A stretch of DNA of 64,000 nt, taken from Vineibacter terrae. Lineage in GTDB: Bacteria; Pseudomonadota; Alphaproteobacteria; Reyranellales; Reyranellaceae. The stretch covers positions 1 to 64,000 of the forward strand of contig NZ_VDUZ01000012.1 in NCBI RefSeq assembly GCF_008039615.1, written 5' to 3'. A program made the translations under genes and the position numbers. Shown here piece by piece: positions 17,801-26,638 of this stretch (position 1 is the stretch's first letter; every line of letters starts with the position of its first letter). The notes under the pieces were generated by a model. That model did not search any database. It was not told where the DNA came from and saw nothing but the letters and a program-made list of their open reading frames with translations.

Positions 17801-18074
17801 TGCCCATAACCACTACCTGGCACGGCATCACCTGATCGCGCTGGGCCGCGACATGGGCGATCCGGACTTCATCGAGCAGCAATGCGGGCGCCTCTCGGCC
17901 TACTACTGCCAGGAGGCCATGCCACTGGCCGACTTCATGGCCCGCCGCGGCCGGGTGCTGGCTGCGGCGCTGCGCGGCAAGCTGTCGCGCGAGATGGCCG
18001 CCGAGGCGCAGGCCCTGCGCGACTGGTCAGCCCGCATCGGCGCTGTGCGCCTCGCGGCCGGCCTCGACGCCTGA
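14826..18074 (+). CDS. SAM domain / class III nucleotide cyclase / AAA ATPase / helical-repeat protein
   Basis: This 1082-aa signalling protein has, in order, a SAM domain (1-60, VSAWLEQLGLGEYAAAFAAN), a class III adenylate/guanylate cyclase domain (~75-245) with metal aspartates D84 (FADLCGF) and D128 (GDAVM), K124, and the transition-state Asn-Arg pair N197/R201, then an AAA-type ATPase with Walker A GEPGIGKS (~residue 300) and a Walker B-like LLLVVEDLHWAD (~420), and a C-terminal array of TPR-like helices. It is probably cytoplasmic and makes cAMP or cGMP under control of the ATPase/repeat sensor. No membrane segment is seen. Ribosome site weak. Confidence 0.9.
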   Translation: MDVSAWLEQLGLGEYAAAFAANHVDAATLHQLTADDLREIGVGSVGHRRRLLDAIAQLKAAAPTAEAATALDTERRPVAVLFADLCGFTALSRDLPDERLHALLDGYLTAADTIVKRHGGMVDKHIGDAVMALFGAPLAHDDDVVRAVRAALELRARMPALSGELGRELAMHAGLTVGEVIVGGSGGGYTAVGETVNLAARLTALAPAGEIFVSEPVRRTLTGRAMFEARGRHALKGFAEPVDVWRLSGLVDRDAAEPTPFVGRGAELAQIAALVESCRARCAGAVIYVRGEPGIGKSRLVGETRALAVASGIACHVCHVLDFGAGHERDPLRRLADSLLGLVPDSVPAVRAAAVAGVVAAAAVEPRLEAFLRELAEAPLTPGLRGLIDASDEASRRAGRHEAMAMLVERALADSPLLLVVEDLHWADAALVEALLRVSRIATDRPLILALTSRPENERLYEALRLQPGGAPLATIDLGPLRAQDAVAIVGHVARLPEAIQQRCIERAGGNPLFLEQLLRNAAEVAGELPPSLRGLIVARVDRLGAADRAAIHAAAVLGQRFDIAALRAVVVNPAYVADRLLQAGLLRADGMELVFAHALICEAVQRSLLAQPRRVLHGRAAAWFAGRDPILRASHLDRAESPEAADAYRVAAEDRLQRYRPAEALPLAARGLELAAEPASRAALLLLKGDVLLDGGRAREALAAYQEMLQVGGDDRSRSLALLGSASARRILDDLPTALDDVAAAQGLAEKGGWLDIQARCRFTRGNLCFPQGRVEECLVEHEAALDLAERAGSAEAKARALGGLGDAEYARGRLVTCGAHFQRCVEESRRIGLGRVEVSNLPMYAHTLLFALRLDEAIAVARESVALAVAVGQKRAEMIANHACVGALLELAGYDEARLRLQRCRAIVKELEAWRFEPENLAFLADVELAEGRHDVARSLVGEGLVLARKTGMAYWGPALLAFNARLSDQADARDALVGECETLLGGNVLAHNHYLARHHLIALGRDMGDPDFIEQQCGRLSAYYCQEAMPLADFMARRGRVLAAALRGKLSREMAAEAQALRDWSARIGAVRLAAGLDA

Positions 18075-18173
18075 AAACAGTCTCTCACCATGCCGCTTGC
18101 CTGGCCCGGCGCGGCGGGGAAGGATCGGTGCTGGTTGTGGGACAACGACAGAACGATGCATCGAGGAGACGTC

Positions 18174-19161
18174 ATGACGGTCAAGCGCAGGAGCCTGCTG
18201 GGGGGCATGGCCTCGGTGGCGGGGGCGGCGGTCCTGCCGCGCGCGGCCCGGGCGGATGCCTGGCCAGACAAGCCGATCACCTGGATCAACCCGTTTCCGG
18301 CCGGCGGCGGCACCGACGTGTTCGCCCGGCCGCTGGCGGCCCGGCTGACCGAGGCGCTGGGCCAGCAGGTGCTGATCGACAACAAGGGCGGCGCCGGCGG
18401 CACGGTCGGCGCGGCGCAGGCGGCCAAGGCCCGGCCCGACGGCTACACCTTCTTCGTCGGCGCCATCCATCACACCATCGCGCCCAGCATCTACAAGAAG
18501 CTGGAGTACGACCTGGAGAAGGACTTCGTGCCGATCACCATGATCGCGCTGGTGCCGCAGGTGGTGTCGATCCATCCGCAGCGTGTGCCGGCAGCCACGC
18601 TCAAGGAATTCATCGACTACGCCACGGCCAATCCCGGCAAGATCAACTATGCCTCGCCCGGCGCCGGCACGGCGCATCACCTCGCCGGCGAGCTGTTCCA
18701 GATCCTGACCAGGATCAAGCTGACGCATGTGCCATTCCGTGGCGCCGGCCCGGCGATGCAGGACCTGCTGGCCGGCCAGGTCGACATGATGTTCGACGGA
18801 CGGCATGGGCACGTCGGCGCAGCCGATCCGCACCGGACGGCTCAAGGGACTGGCCGTCGCTACGCGCGAGCGCGTGACGGCGTTCTCCGAGATCCCCACC
18901 GCGCTCGAGCTCGGCGTGCCGGGATGGGAAGTCTCGACCTGGTACGGCGTCTGGGCGATCAAGAACACGCCCGCGCCGGTGGTCGAGCGCATGCACGCCG
19001 AGATCGCGAAGGCGCTGCAGCATCCGGAGATGCAGAAGATCTGGGCCGAGCAATCGGCGCAGGCGGGCGGCGAGTCGCGCGCCGACTTCGCCAAGCGCAT
19101 CCGCGGCGAGATCGAGAAATGGGCCAAGGTCTGCCAGGAAGCAAGCGTGAAGCTAGAGTAG
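18174..19161 (+). pseudogene. Bug/TctC-family solute-binding protein, frameshifted
   Basis: The first part (from MTVKRRSLLGGMASVAGAAV, a Tat-like signal peptide) reads in one frame to VDMMFDG and the rest (MGTSAQPIRTGRLKGL to the stop) in another. A tandem ACGG duplication at 18796-18803 accounts for the shift: removing one copy restores FDGMGTSAQ. Bug proteins are periplasmic receptors for carboxylates, usually with TctA/TctB permeases, which are absent here. Either a recent inactivating mutation or a sequencing error. Ribosome site GGAGA precedes the ATG. A family A repeat follows. Confidence 0.88.
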
Positions 19162-19177
19162 AGTTCGAGGAAAGATC

Positions 19178-19264
19178 GCTTCATGGTGAGCTTGTCGAAC
19201 CATGAAGCGCCCTCTCCCACCTCCGTGCGAGGCCTTCATGGTTCGACAAGCTCACCATGAAGGC
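19178..19264. repeat. palindromic repeat family A, copy 3
   Basis: The arms 19178-19208 and 19231-19264 match copy 1 almost exactly around TTCATGGTGAGCTTGTCGAA. It lies 16 bases after the broken Bug gene and its right arm ends 11 bases before the GTG start of the FAD oxidase gene, so it must sit in that gene's leader. Confidence 0.9.
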
Positions 19265-19275
19265 AGAGAGAAGCA

Positions 19276-22200
19276 GTGATCGTGATCGACACGACGGTGC
19301 CGACATCCAAACCCGCAACCGTGCCCGCGCTGACGCTGGAGCGGGCGTTGCGGCGCGAGCTGCGTGGCGAGGTGATGTTCGACGCCGCGACGCGCGGCCG
19401 CTACAGCACCGATGCCTCGATCTATCAGATCGATCCCGTCGGCGTCGTCGTGCCGCGCGACGAGGCCGAGCTGAAGACGATCGTCGACATCGCGCGCGGC
19501 CTGGCGGTGCCGATCCTGGCGCGCGGTGCCGGCACCTCGCAATGCGGCCAGACGGTGGGCGCGGCGCTGGTCATCGATTGCAGCAAGCATCTGCGCGAGA
19601 TCGTGTCGTTCGACCGCGACCGCGCCGAGGTCACGGTGCAGCCCGGCCTGGTGCTCGATCACCTCAACGCCTGGCTCAAGCCGCACGGCCTCTGGTATCC
19701 GGTCGACGTGTCGACGGCGGCGCAGTGCACCCTGGGCGGGATGGCGGGCAACAACTCCTGCGGCTCGCGGTCGATCCGCTACGGCAACATGGTGCACAAC
19801 GTGGCGGGCATCGACGCCATCCTCGCCGACGGCAGCGAGGTTGCGTTCGGCCGCCTCGACGGCAGCGAGCCTGCCGCCGTTCGTCGCCTGGGCGATGCCG
19901 TGCGGGCGCTGGCCGACCGCGAGCGCGACGAGATCGAGCGGCAGGTGCCCAAGGTGCTGCGGCGCGTCGGCGGCTACAACCTCGACATCTTCCATCCGCA
20001 AAGCGAGCTGCCCTACACCACCGACAACACCGTCAACCTGGCGCACCTGCTGGTCGGCAGCGAGGGTACGCTGGCGGTGACGCGCCGCCTGACCCTGAAG
20101 CTGGCGCCGCTGCCCAGGCATAAGGTGCTGGGCGTGGTGAATTTCCCGACCTTCCACAAGGCGATGGAGTCGGCCCAGCACATCGTGCGGTTGAAGCCGG
20201 TCACGGTCGAGCTGGTGGACCGCACCATGATCGAGCTGGCGCGCGCCAATCCGGCTTTCCGGGCAGTGATCGAGGACGCGCTGATCGGGGCGCCCGACGC
20301 GATCCTGCTGGTCGAGTTCACCGGCGATGCCGAGGACGCGCCGCGGCGCGACCTGAAGACGCTGGTCGAGCTGATGGGCGATCTGGGCCTGCCGGGCAGC
20401 GTGGTGGAGATGACGGATGCCAGGCGCCAGTCGGCGCTGTGGGAGGTGCGCAAATCAGGCCTCAACATCATGATGTCCATGAAGGGCGATGGAAAGCCGG
20501 TGTCCTTCATCGAGGACTGCGCCGTGCCGCTGGAGCACCTGGCCGACTACACCGCGCGCCTCACCGACGTCTTCGAGCGCCACGGCACCCGCGGCACGTG
20601 GTACGCGCATGCCTCGGTCGGCACGCTGCATGTGCGGCCGATCCTCGACATGCGCCGCGACGGCGCCGCCAGGATGCGCGCCATCGCCGAGGAGGCATCG
20701 GCGCTGGTGCGCCAGTACAAGGGCGCGTATTCCGGCGAGCATGGCGACGGGCTGGTGCGCAGCGAGTGGGTAGCGTGGCAGTTCGGCCCGCGCCTTGCGC
20801 GTGCCTTCGAGGAGATCAAGGGCCTGTTCGATCCGCAGGACCTGCTCAATCCCGGCAAGATCGTGCGGCCGACCCGCATGGACCAGCGCGAGCTGTTCCG
20901 CTACCGGCCGGGCTATCGCGGCATCACGCTCAGCACCGCGCTCGACTGGTCGGCGTGGGACGTGCAGAACGACCCGCGCACCGAGGCGCTGACGGCGCCG
21001 GGCAGCGGCAGTGATCCCGCCGGCGGCTTCGGCAAGGCCGTCGAGATGTGCAACAACAACGGCCACTGCCGCAAGTTCGATGCCGGCACCATGTGCCCCA
21101 GCTACCGCGCCACCCGTGACGAGCAGCACCTGACCCGCGGCCGCGCCAACACGCTGCGGCTGGCGCTGTCCGGCCAGCTCGGCGCCGAGGCCTTCACATC
21201 GCAGGCGCTGCACGAGACGCTGGATCTGTGCGTCTCATGCAAGGGCTGCAAGCGCGACTGCCCGACCGGCGTCGACATGGCGCGCATGAAGATCGAGTTC
21301 CTGCACCACTACAAGGCACGCCACGGCCATACGCTGAAGGATCGGCTGATCGCGCACCTGCCGCGCTACGCGCACTGGGGCGCCCGCCTGCCCTGGCTGT
21401 TCAATCTGCGCGATACGCTGCCGGGCGCGGCCGCGCTGTCGCAGCGCATGCTAGGCTTCTCCGCCCGGCGCAAGCTGCCGACATGGCGCCGCGATACGTT
21501 CCTCGGCGGATTGGCTTTTTCCATCGGCAGCGACGGCAGGAGCCTGCCTCAGTGCGAGGGAGCGGCCGGCGAGGTCGTGCTGTTCGCCGACACGTTCAAC
21601 AACGCCTTCGAGGCGGAGAACGCGCACAGCGCGCTGGCGGTGCTGGAGACGGCCGGATACACGGTCCATGTCGCGATACCGGCCGCCGAAGGGCGCCGCT
21701 TCCGGCCGCTGTGCTGCGGGCGCACCTATCTGGCGAGCGGCATGGTCGACGAGGCCAAGGCCGAGGCCCGCCGCACTTTGGCGGCGCTGGAGCCCTACGC
21801 CGCGCGCGGCGTGCCGATCGTCGGCCTCGAGCCGTCATGCCTGCTGACGCTGCGCGACGAGTACACGGTCATGGGCCTGGGACCGGCTTCAGGCCGCGTC
21901 GCGGCCAACAGCTTCCTGCTCGAAGAGTTCCTGGTGCGCGAGCACAAGGCCGGGCGGCTGAAGCTTGCCCTCCAGGCGCTGCCGCACAAGGCCGCGCTGG
22001 TGCACGGCCATTGCCACCAGAAGGCGTTCGACGCCTTCACGCCGGTGCAGACGGTGCTGGGCTGGATCCCCGATCTTGCCGTAAAGCCGATCGAGTCGAG
22101 CTGCTGCGGCATGGCCGGTGCCTTCGGCTACGAGGCGGCGCACCACGACGTGTCGATGGCCATGGCCGAGCTGTCGCTGCTGCCGGCCGTGCGGTCGGCC

Positions 22201-22323
22201 GACGCCGGCACGCTGATCGTCGCCGACGGCACCAGCTGCCGGCACCAGATCCACGACGGCGCCGGCCGCGAGGCGCTCCACGTCGCGCGTGTGCTGGCGA
22301 TGGCGTTGGATCAAGGCAGGTAG
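19276..22323 (+). CDS. FAD-linked and Fe-S oxidoreductase (GlcD/YdiJ-like fusion)
   Basis: This 1015-aa protein joins a VAO/GlcD-type FAD domain (~45-470; PILARGAGTSQCGQ and LGGMAGNNSCGSRSIRYGN) to ferredoxin-like and CCG domains. Fe-S ligands are visible in NNNGHCRKFDAGTMCPS and CVSCKGCKRDCP. CCG motifs PLCCGRTYLASG and ESSCCGMAGAFGYE are near the C-terminus. Such fusions oxidise 2-hydroxyacids (D-lactate or D-2-hydroxyglutarate) and pass electrons to quinone or another carrier. The start is a GTG preceded by AGAGAG, directly after repeat copy 3. The exact substrate is unknown. Confidence 0.92.
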   Translation: MIVIDTTVPTSKPATVPALTLERALRRELRGEVMFDAATRGRYSTDASIYQIDPVGVVVPRDEAELKTIVDIARGLAVPILARGAGTSQCGQTVGAALVIDCSKHLREIVSFDRDRAEVTVQPGLVLDHLNAWLKPHGLWYPVDVSTAAQCTLGGMAGNNSCGSRSIRYGNMVHNVAGIDAILADGSEVAFGRLDGSEPAAVRRLGDAVRALADRERDEIERQVPKVLRRVGGYNLDIFHPQSELPYTTDNTVNLAHLLVGSEGTLAVTRRLTLKLAPLPRHKVLGVVNFPTFHKAMESAQHIVRLKPVTVELVDRTMIELARANPAFRAVIEDALIGAPDAILLVEFTGDAEDAPRRDLKTLVELMGDLGLPGSVVEMTDARRQSALWEVRKSGLNIMMSMKGDGKPVSFIEDCAVPLEHLADYTARLTDVFERHGTRGTWYAHASVGTLHVRPILDMRRDGAARMRAIAEEASALVRQYKGAYSGEHGDGLVRSEWVAWQFGPRLARAFEEIKGLFDPQDLLNPGKIVRPTRMDQRELFRYRPGYRGITLSTALDWSAWDVQNDPRTEALTAPGSGSDPAGGFGKAVEMCNNNGHCRKFDAGTMCPSYRATRDEQHLTRGRANTLRLALSGQLGAEAFTSQALHETLDLCVSCKGCKRDCPTGVDMARMKIEFLHHYKARHGHTLKDRLIAHLPRYAHWGARLPWLFNLRDTLPGAAALSQRMLGFSARRKLPTWRRDTFLGGLAFSIGSDGRSLPQCEGAAGEVVLFADTFNNAFEAENAHSALAVLETAGYTVHVAIPAAEGRRFRPLCCGRTYLASGMVDEAKAEARRTLAALEPYAARGVPIVGLEPSCLLTLRDEYTVMGLGPASGRVAANSFLLEEFLVREHKAGRLKLALQALPHKAALVHGHCHQKAFDAFTPVQTVLGWIPDLAVKPIESSCCGMAGAFGYEAAHHDVSMAMAELSLLPAVRSADAGTLIVADGTSCRHQIHDGAGREALHVARVLAMALDQGR

Positions 22324-22325
22324 CT

Positions 22326-22400
22326 GGTCGGGCCGCGTCGCTCCAGCGACGCTCATGGCAATAGATCGCAAGGGCGCCGCTGGAGCGGCGCGGCCCGACC
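22326..22400. repeat. palindromic intergenic repeat (GGTCGGGCCGCG type)
   Basis: The arms 22326-22352 and 22373-22400 are near-perfect reverse complements, each with an internal hairpin (GTCGCTCCAGCGAC / GCCGCTGGAGCGGC). The spacer is about 20 bases. It lies 2 bases after the FAD oxidase stop and 25 before the end of the convergent SDR gene, so it could terminate or stabilise both transcripts. Confidence 0.85.
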
Positions 22401-22424
22401 GATTGCCAGCGGTAACGCGGACGC

Positions 22425-23240
22425 CTACCGCGTCGCGGCCTGGGTGAAGCCAGGCCGTGGGATCAGGCCCATCAGGGTCTGCGTGACGCCACCATCGACG
22501 ATCACCTCCTCGCCGCTGACATAGGCGGCCCGGTCGCTGGCCAGCCAGACCACGGCATCGGCGATGTCCTGCGGCGTGCCGACCCGGCCGGCAGGCACCA
22601 GCTCGGCGCGTCGGTGGGCCGTCTCCTCGTGTTGGTAGAAGGCCTCCGACATCGGGGTGCGGATCAGGCCCGGGCTGACGGCGTTGCTGCGGACCCCCTG
22701 CGATCCCCACTCGGCAGCGAGCTGCCGCGACAGCATCGCGACACCCGCCTTGGTGACGCTGTAGGCGCCGCTCCAGGGCTGCGGGTTGGTGGCCGCGATC
22801 GAGGCGATATGCACCAGCGCGCCGCACTTGCGCTCCAGCATGGCGCGGCCGAAGACCTGGGCGCAGATGAAATAGCCGGTCAGGTTGACCGCGATGTTGG
22901 CGTTCCAGGCCTCGAGCGGCAGGCTGGCGAGCGCGCCGGGGCTCAGGAACCCGGCATTGTTGGCCAGCACGTCGCACGGTCCCAGCGCCGTCGTCACCGC
23001 GGCGGCGGCGGCCTCGACACTGGCCGGGTCCGCCGTGTCGCATGCCAGCGCGATAGCCTTGCTGCCCTTGGCGGCCAGCGCATCCGCGGTCTGCCTGCAG
23101 GTCTCGGTGTTCTTGTCCAGCAGCGCCACATGGGCGCCGGCAGCCGCGAAGCTGGCCGCGATCGCGCTGCCGATGCCGCCTCCGGCGCCGGTCACGACAC
23201 AGACACGCCCGGAAAGCCCCAGCCAATCGCCGCCAGCCAT
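22425..23240 (-). CDS. short-chain dehydrogenase/reductase (SDR)
   Basis: This 271-aa classical SDR has the NAD(P)-binding motif TGAGGGIG, the NNAG motif (VLANNAGF) and the catalytic residues in ASIAATNPQPWSGAYSVTKAG (Ser-Tyr-Lys). An acidic residue after the second strand (LLDKNTE) suggests NAD preference. The C-terminal GEEVIVDGGVTQTLMG block is intact. GGAGAGGG precedes the MAGGDWLG start. Its substrate is unknown. It lies between the FAD oxidase and rho on the minus strand. Confidence 0.9.
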   Translation of the reverse strand: MAGGDWLGLSGRVCVVTGAGGGIGSAIAASFAAAGAHVALLDKNTETCRQTADALAAKGSKAIALACDTADPASVEAAAAAVTTALGPCDVLANNAGFLSPGALASLPLEAWNANIAVNLTGYFICAQVFGRAMLERKCGALVHIASIAATNPQPWSGAYSVTKAGVAMLSRQLAAEWGSQGVRSNAVSPGLIRTPMSEAFYQHEETAHRRAELVPAGRVGTPQDIADAVVWLASDRAAYVSGEEVIVDGGVTQTLMGLIPRPGFTQAATR

Positions 23241-23322
23241 CGCCCTCTCCCTCGCTGCCGGGACCTTTCGTCCCGGCACGAGCAGATCACCGGCGGCGGC
23301 GCGACTCAAGCGGCCATAGCCG

Positions 23323-24699
<1,377 letters not shown>

Positions 24700-25058
24700 C
24701 TTGAGTGTCGGGGGTGGCAGTAGGCGGTGCCTGGGCGGGCGCAGGCGATGGATGAACCGACCACCAGGTCGAATTCATGAGAAACGTCAGGAGGTTAGCC
24801 GCAGACGTCGGCCGCCTGAAGACGGCTTACCTGAGGTATGTGACGCAGCGGAGTCTGGCGCGACCCGGTGCTGCGCCACTCATCGGGGCACCCCGGTATC
24901 TGCGCCCTAGATAGCGACGGGTTCCGAGAATGTCAAAGGGCGTCAGCGAATTTGGTTCCCTTCGGCTGCACGTCGCCGCATGGCAGCCCCGCCGCGCCGC
25001 CGGCTCGTCTCGGCCGGCGGCCGCGGCGATACTGGCGCTCAATTTGGGAGGTGTGGGC
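24700..25058. other. divergent intergenic region, rho / SDR
   Basis: Outside the promoter at 24908-24936 this region holds the rho leader (24700-24900), with no clear T-tract hairpin, and a GC-rich segment before the SDR gene. An in-frame extension of the SDR (from 24930) lacks homology and probably is not translated. Confidence 0.45.
24908..24936 (-). promoter_or_regulatory. sigma-70-type promoter, likely for rho
   Basis: On the minus strand TTGACA (24936-24931), a 17-base spacer and TATCTA (24913-24908) form a good housekeeping promoter. The start point would be near 24900, leaving about 200 bases of leader before rho. rho is commonly autoregulated through its leader, so this long leader may matter. 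No other strong signal is seen in the 24700-25058 gap; a second promoter for the divergent SDR gene was not identified. Confidence 0.65.
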
Positions 25059-25859
25059 ATGGATTTCACCGGCAAGATCGCCCTGATCACGGGCGGCGCC
25101 AACGGCATCGGCCGCGCGGCGGCCCTGGCTTTCGCCACCCGCGGCGCCAAGGTGGTGGTCGTGGACCGCGACGCCGCCAGCGGCGAGGGCACCGCCGGCG
25201 CCATCCGGCAGCAGGGCGGCGACGCCCGCTTCGTGGCCGCCGACGTCACCAAATCGGCCGACGTGCAGGCCTATGTCCAGGCGACTCTGGACGCCCATGG
25301 CCGGATCGACTGCTTTTTCAACAATGCCGGCATCGAGGGGCGGGTGCAGCCGACTGCCGACTATGACGAAGCCATGTTCGACGCCGTCATCGGGGTCAAC
25401 GTGAAAGGCGTGTTCCTGGGCCTGCGCCACGTGCTGCCGGTGATGCTGCGGCAGAAGGCCGGCACGATCGTGAACACGGCCTCGGTCGCCGGCTTGGTCG
25501 GCACCCCCGGCATGCCGGCCTATGTCGCCTCCAAGCACGCGGTGATCGGCCTCACCAAGACGGCCTCGGGTGAGGTGGCGCGGCATGGAATCCGGGTCAA
25601 CGCCGTCTGCCCCGGGCCGGTCGACACCCGCATGATCCACTCCCTGGAGGCGCAGCTCAGCCCCGGCGACCCGGGAGTCGCCAGCCAGCGCTACCAGGCC
25701 TCGTTGCCCACCGGCCGCTACACGACGCCGGAGGAGATCGCCAACATCGTGCTGTTCCTGTCCAGCGATCTCTCCGGCAACGTCACGGGCGCGCAGTGGG
25801 TCGTCGATGGCGGCCGCACCGCCACCGGCGGTGCCGCGACCAGCGCCATGCAGAAGTAA
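25059..25859 (+). CDS. short-chain dehydrogenase/reductase (SDR)
   Basis: The 266-aa SDR has the cofactor motif TGGANGIGRAAA, the acidic residue in VVVDRDA (NAD preference), FFNNAGIEG, and the catalytic ASVAGLVGTPGMPAYVASK (Ser, Tyr, Lys). The family C-terminal QWVVDGGRTATGG is followed by a short tail. The ribosome site GGGAGGTG precedes ATG 25059. An alanyl-tRNA editing gene starts 3 bases after its stop, so the two form an operon, though they have no obvious functional link. Confidence 0.9.
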   Translation: MDFTGKIALITGGANGIGRAAALAFATRGAKVVVVDRDAASGEGTAGAIRQQGGDARFVAADVTKSADVQAYVQATLDAHGRIDCFFNNAGIEGRVQPTADYDEAMFDAVIGVNVKGVFLGLRHVLPVMLRQKAGTIVNTASVAGLVGTPGMPAYVASKHAVIGLTKTASGEVARHGIRVNAVCPGPVDTRMIHSLEAQLSPGDPGVASQRYQASLPTGRYTTPEEIANIVLFLSSDLSGNVTGAQWVVDGGRTATGGAATSAMQK

Positions 25860-25862
25860 GCG

Positions 25863-26633
25863 TTGCCCGGCACCATCCGCCTGTATCTGCAGGACGATCA
25901 CTGCGTCGACGCCACGGCCACGGTCGTCGCGGTGCGCGGCGCCGCCCTCGCCATCGATCGCACCTGCTTCTATCCCGGTGGCGGCGGCCAGCCGCCGGAC
26001 CAGGGACGCATCGAGCCCGCGGGCGGTCCGGCGCTCGAGGTCGTCTCCGTCCATGCCGGCGAAGACGCCCTCGTATGGCATGTCTGCGCGCCGCCACCGT
26101 CGCCCGACATCGTGGGCCGTCCGGTCCGGCTGGCGGTCGATCCTGTCCGGCGGCGTGCCCTGGCGCGCTACCACACCGTGCTGCACGTGCTGAACACGAT
26201 CGCTCTGCGCGACTACGGCGCCTGGATCACCGGCGTGCAGATCGGCGTCGACTACTCCCGCATCGACTTCAAATGGGACGGCTTCACCACCGCCCTCAGC
26301 GCCGAGCTTGAGGACAAGGTCAACGCAGTCCTCGGCGCCAGCCGGCCGCTGCGGTCGTACTACATCAGCGAGGACGAATTCCGGCGCCGCGAGGACCTGC
26401 TGCGCACGCTGGAAGTCAGGCCACCGGTCGTGCAGGGCCGCGTCCGCGTCGTCGAGATCGAGGGGTTCGACGCCCAGGCCTGCGGCGGCACGCACATGCC
26501 GACCACCGGCGATGTCGGGCGGTTTTCGATCTTCCGCACCGAGAACAAGGGCCGGATCAACAAGCGGCTCTACGTGCGGCTGGACGAGCCCGTCCCCGGT
26601 GCCATCCCCGGCGGGGTCCGCGACCTGTTCTGA
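25863..26633 (+). CDS. alanyl-tRNA editing protein (AlaX type)
   Basis: AlaX proteins deacylate mischarged Ser- or Gly-tRNA(Ala). This 256-aa protein resembles the free-standing editing domain of AlaRS. The zinc site pattern is visible as HTVLH (HxxxH) and CGGTH (CxxxH). The N-terminal strand domain includes FYPGGGGQPPDQG, a family hallmark. The start is TTG, 3 bases after the SDR stop; no better-placed ATG is present. Close spacing implies translational coupling. It may also carry out editing of other tRNAs. Confidence 0.9.
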   Translation: MPGTIRLYLQDDHCVDATATVVAVRGAALAIDRTCFYPGGGGQPPDQGRIEPAGGPALEVVSVHAGEDALVWHVCAPPPSPDIVGRPVRLAVDPVRRRALARYHTVLHVLNTIALRDYGAWITGVQIGVDYSRIDFKWDGFTTALSAELEDKVNAVLGASRPLRSYYISEDEFRRREDLLRTLEVRPPVVQGRVRVVEIEGFDAQACGGTHMPTTGDVGRFSIFRTENKGRINKRLYVRLDEPVPGAIPGGVRDLF

Positions 26634-26638
26634 GGCTC

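Noticed and set aside
15567-17882. 771-codon antisense frame over the cyclase/ATPase gene
   Set aside because: No family match; the cyclase and ATPase motifs on the plus strand explain the coding signal.
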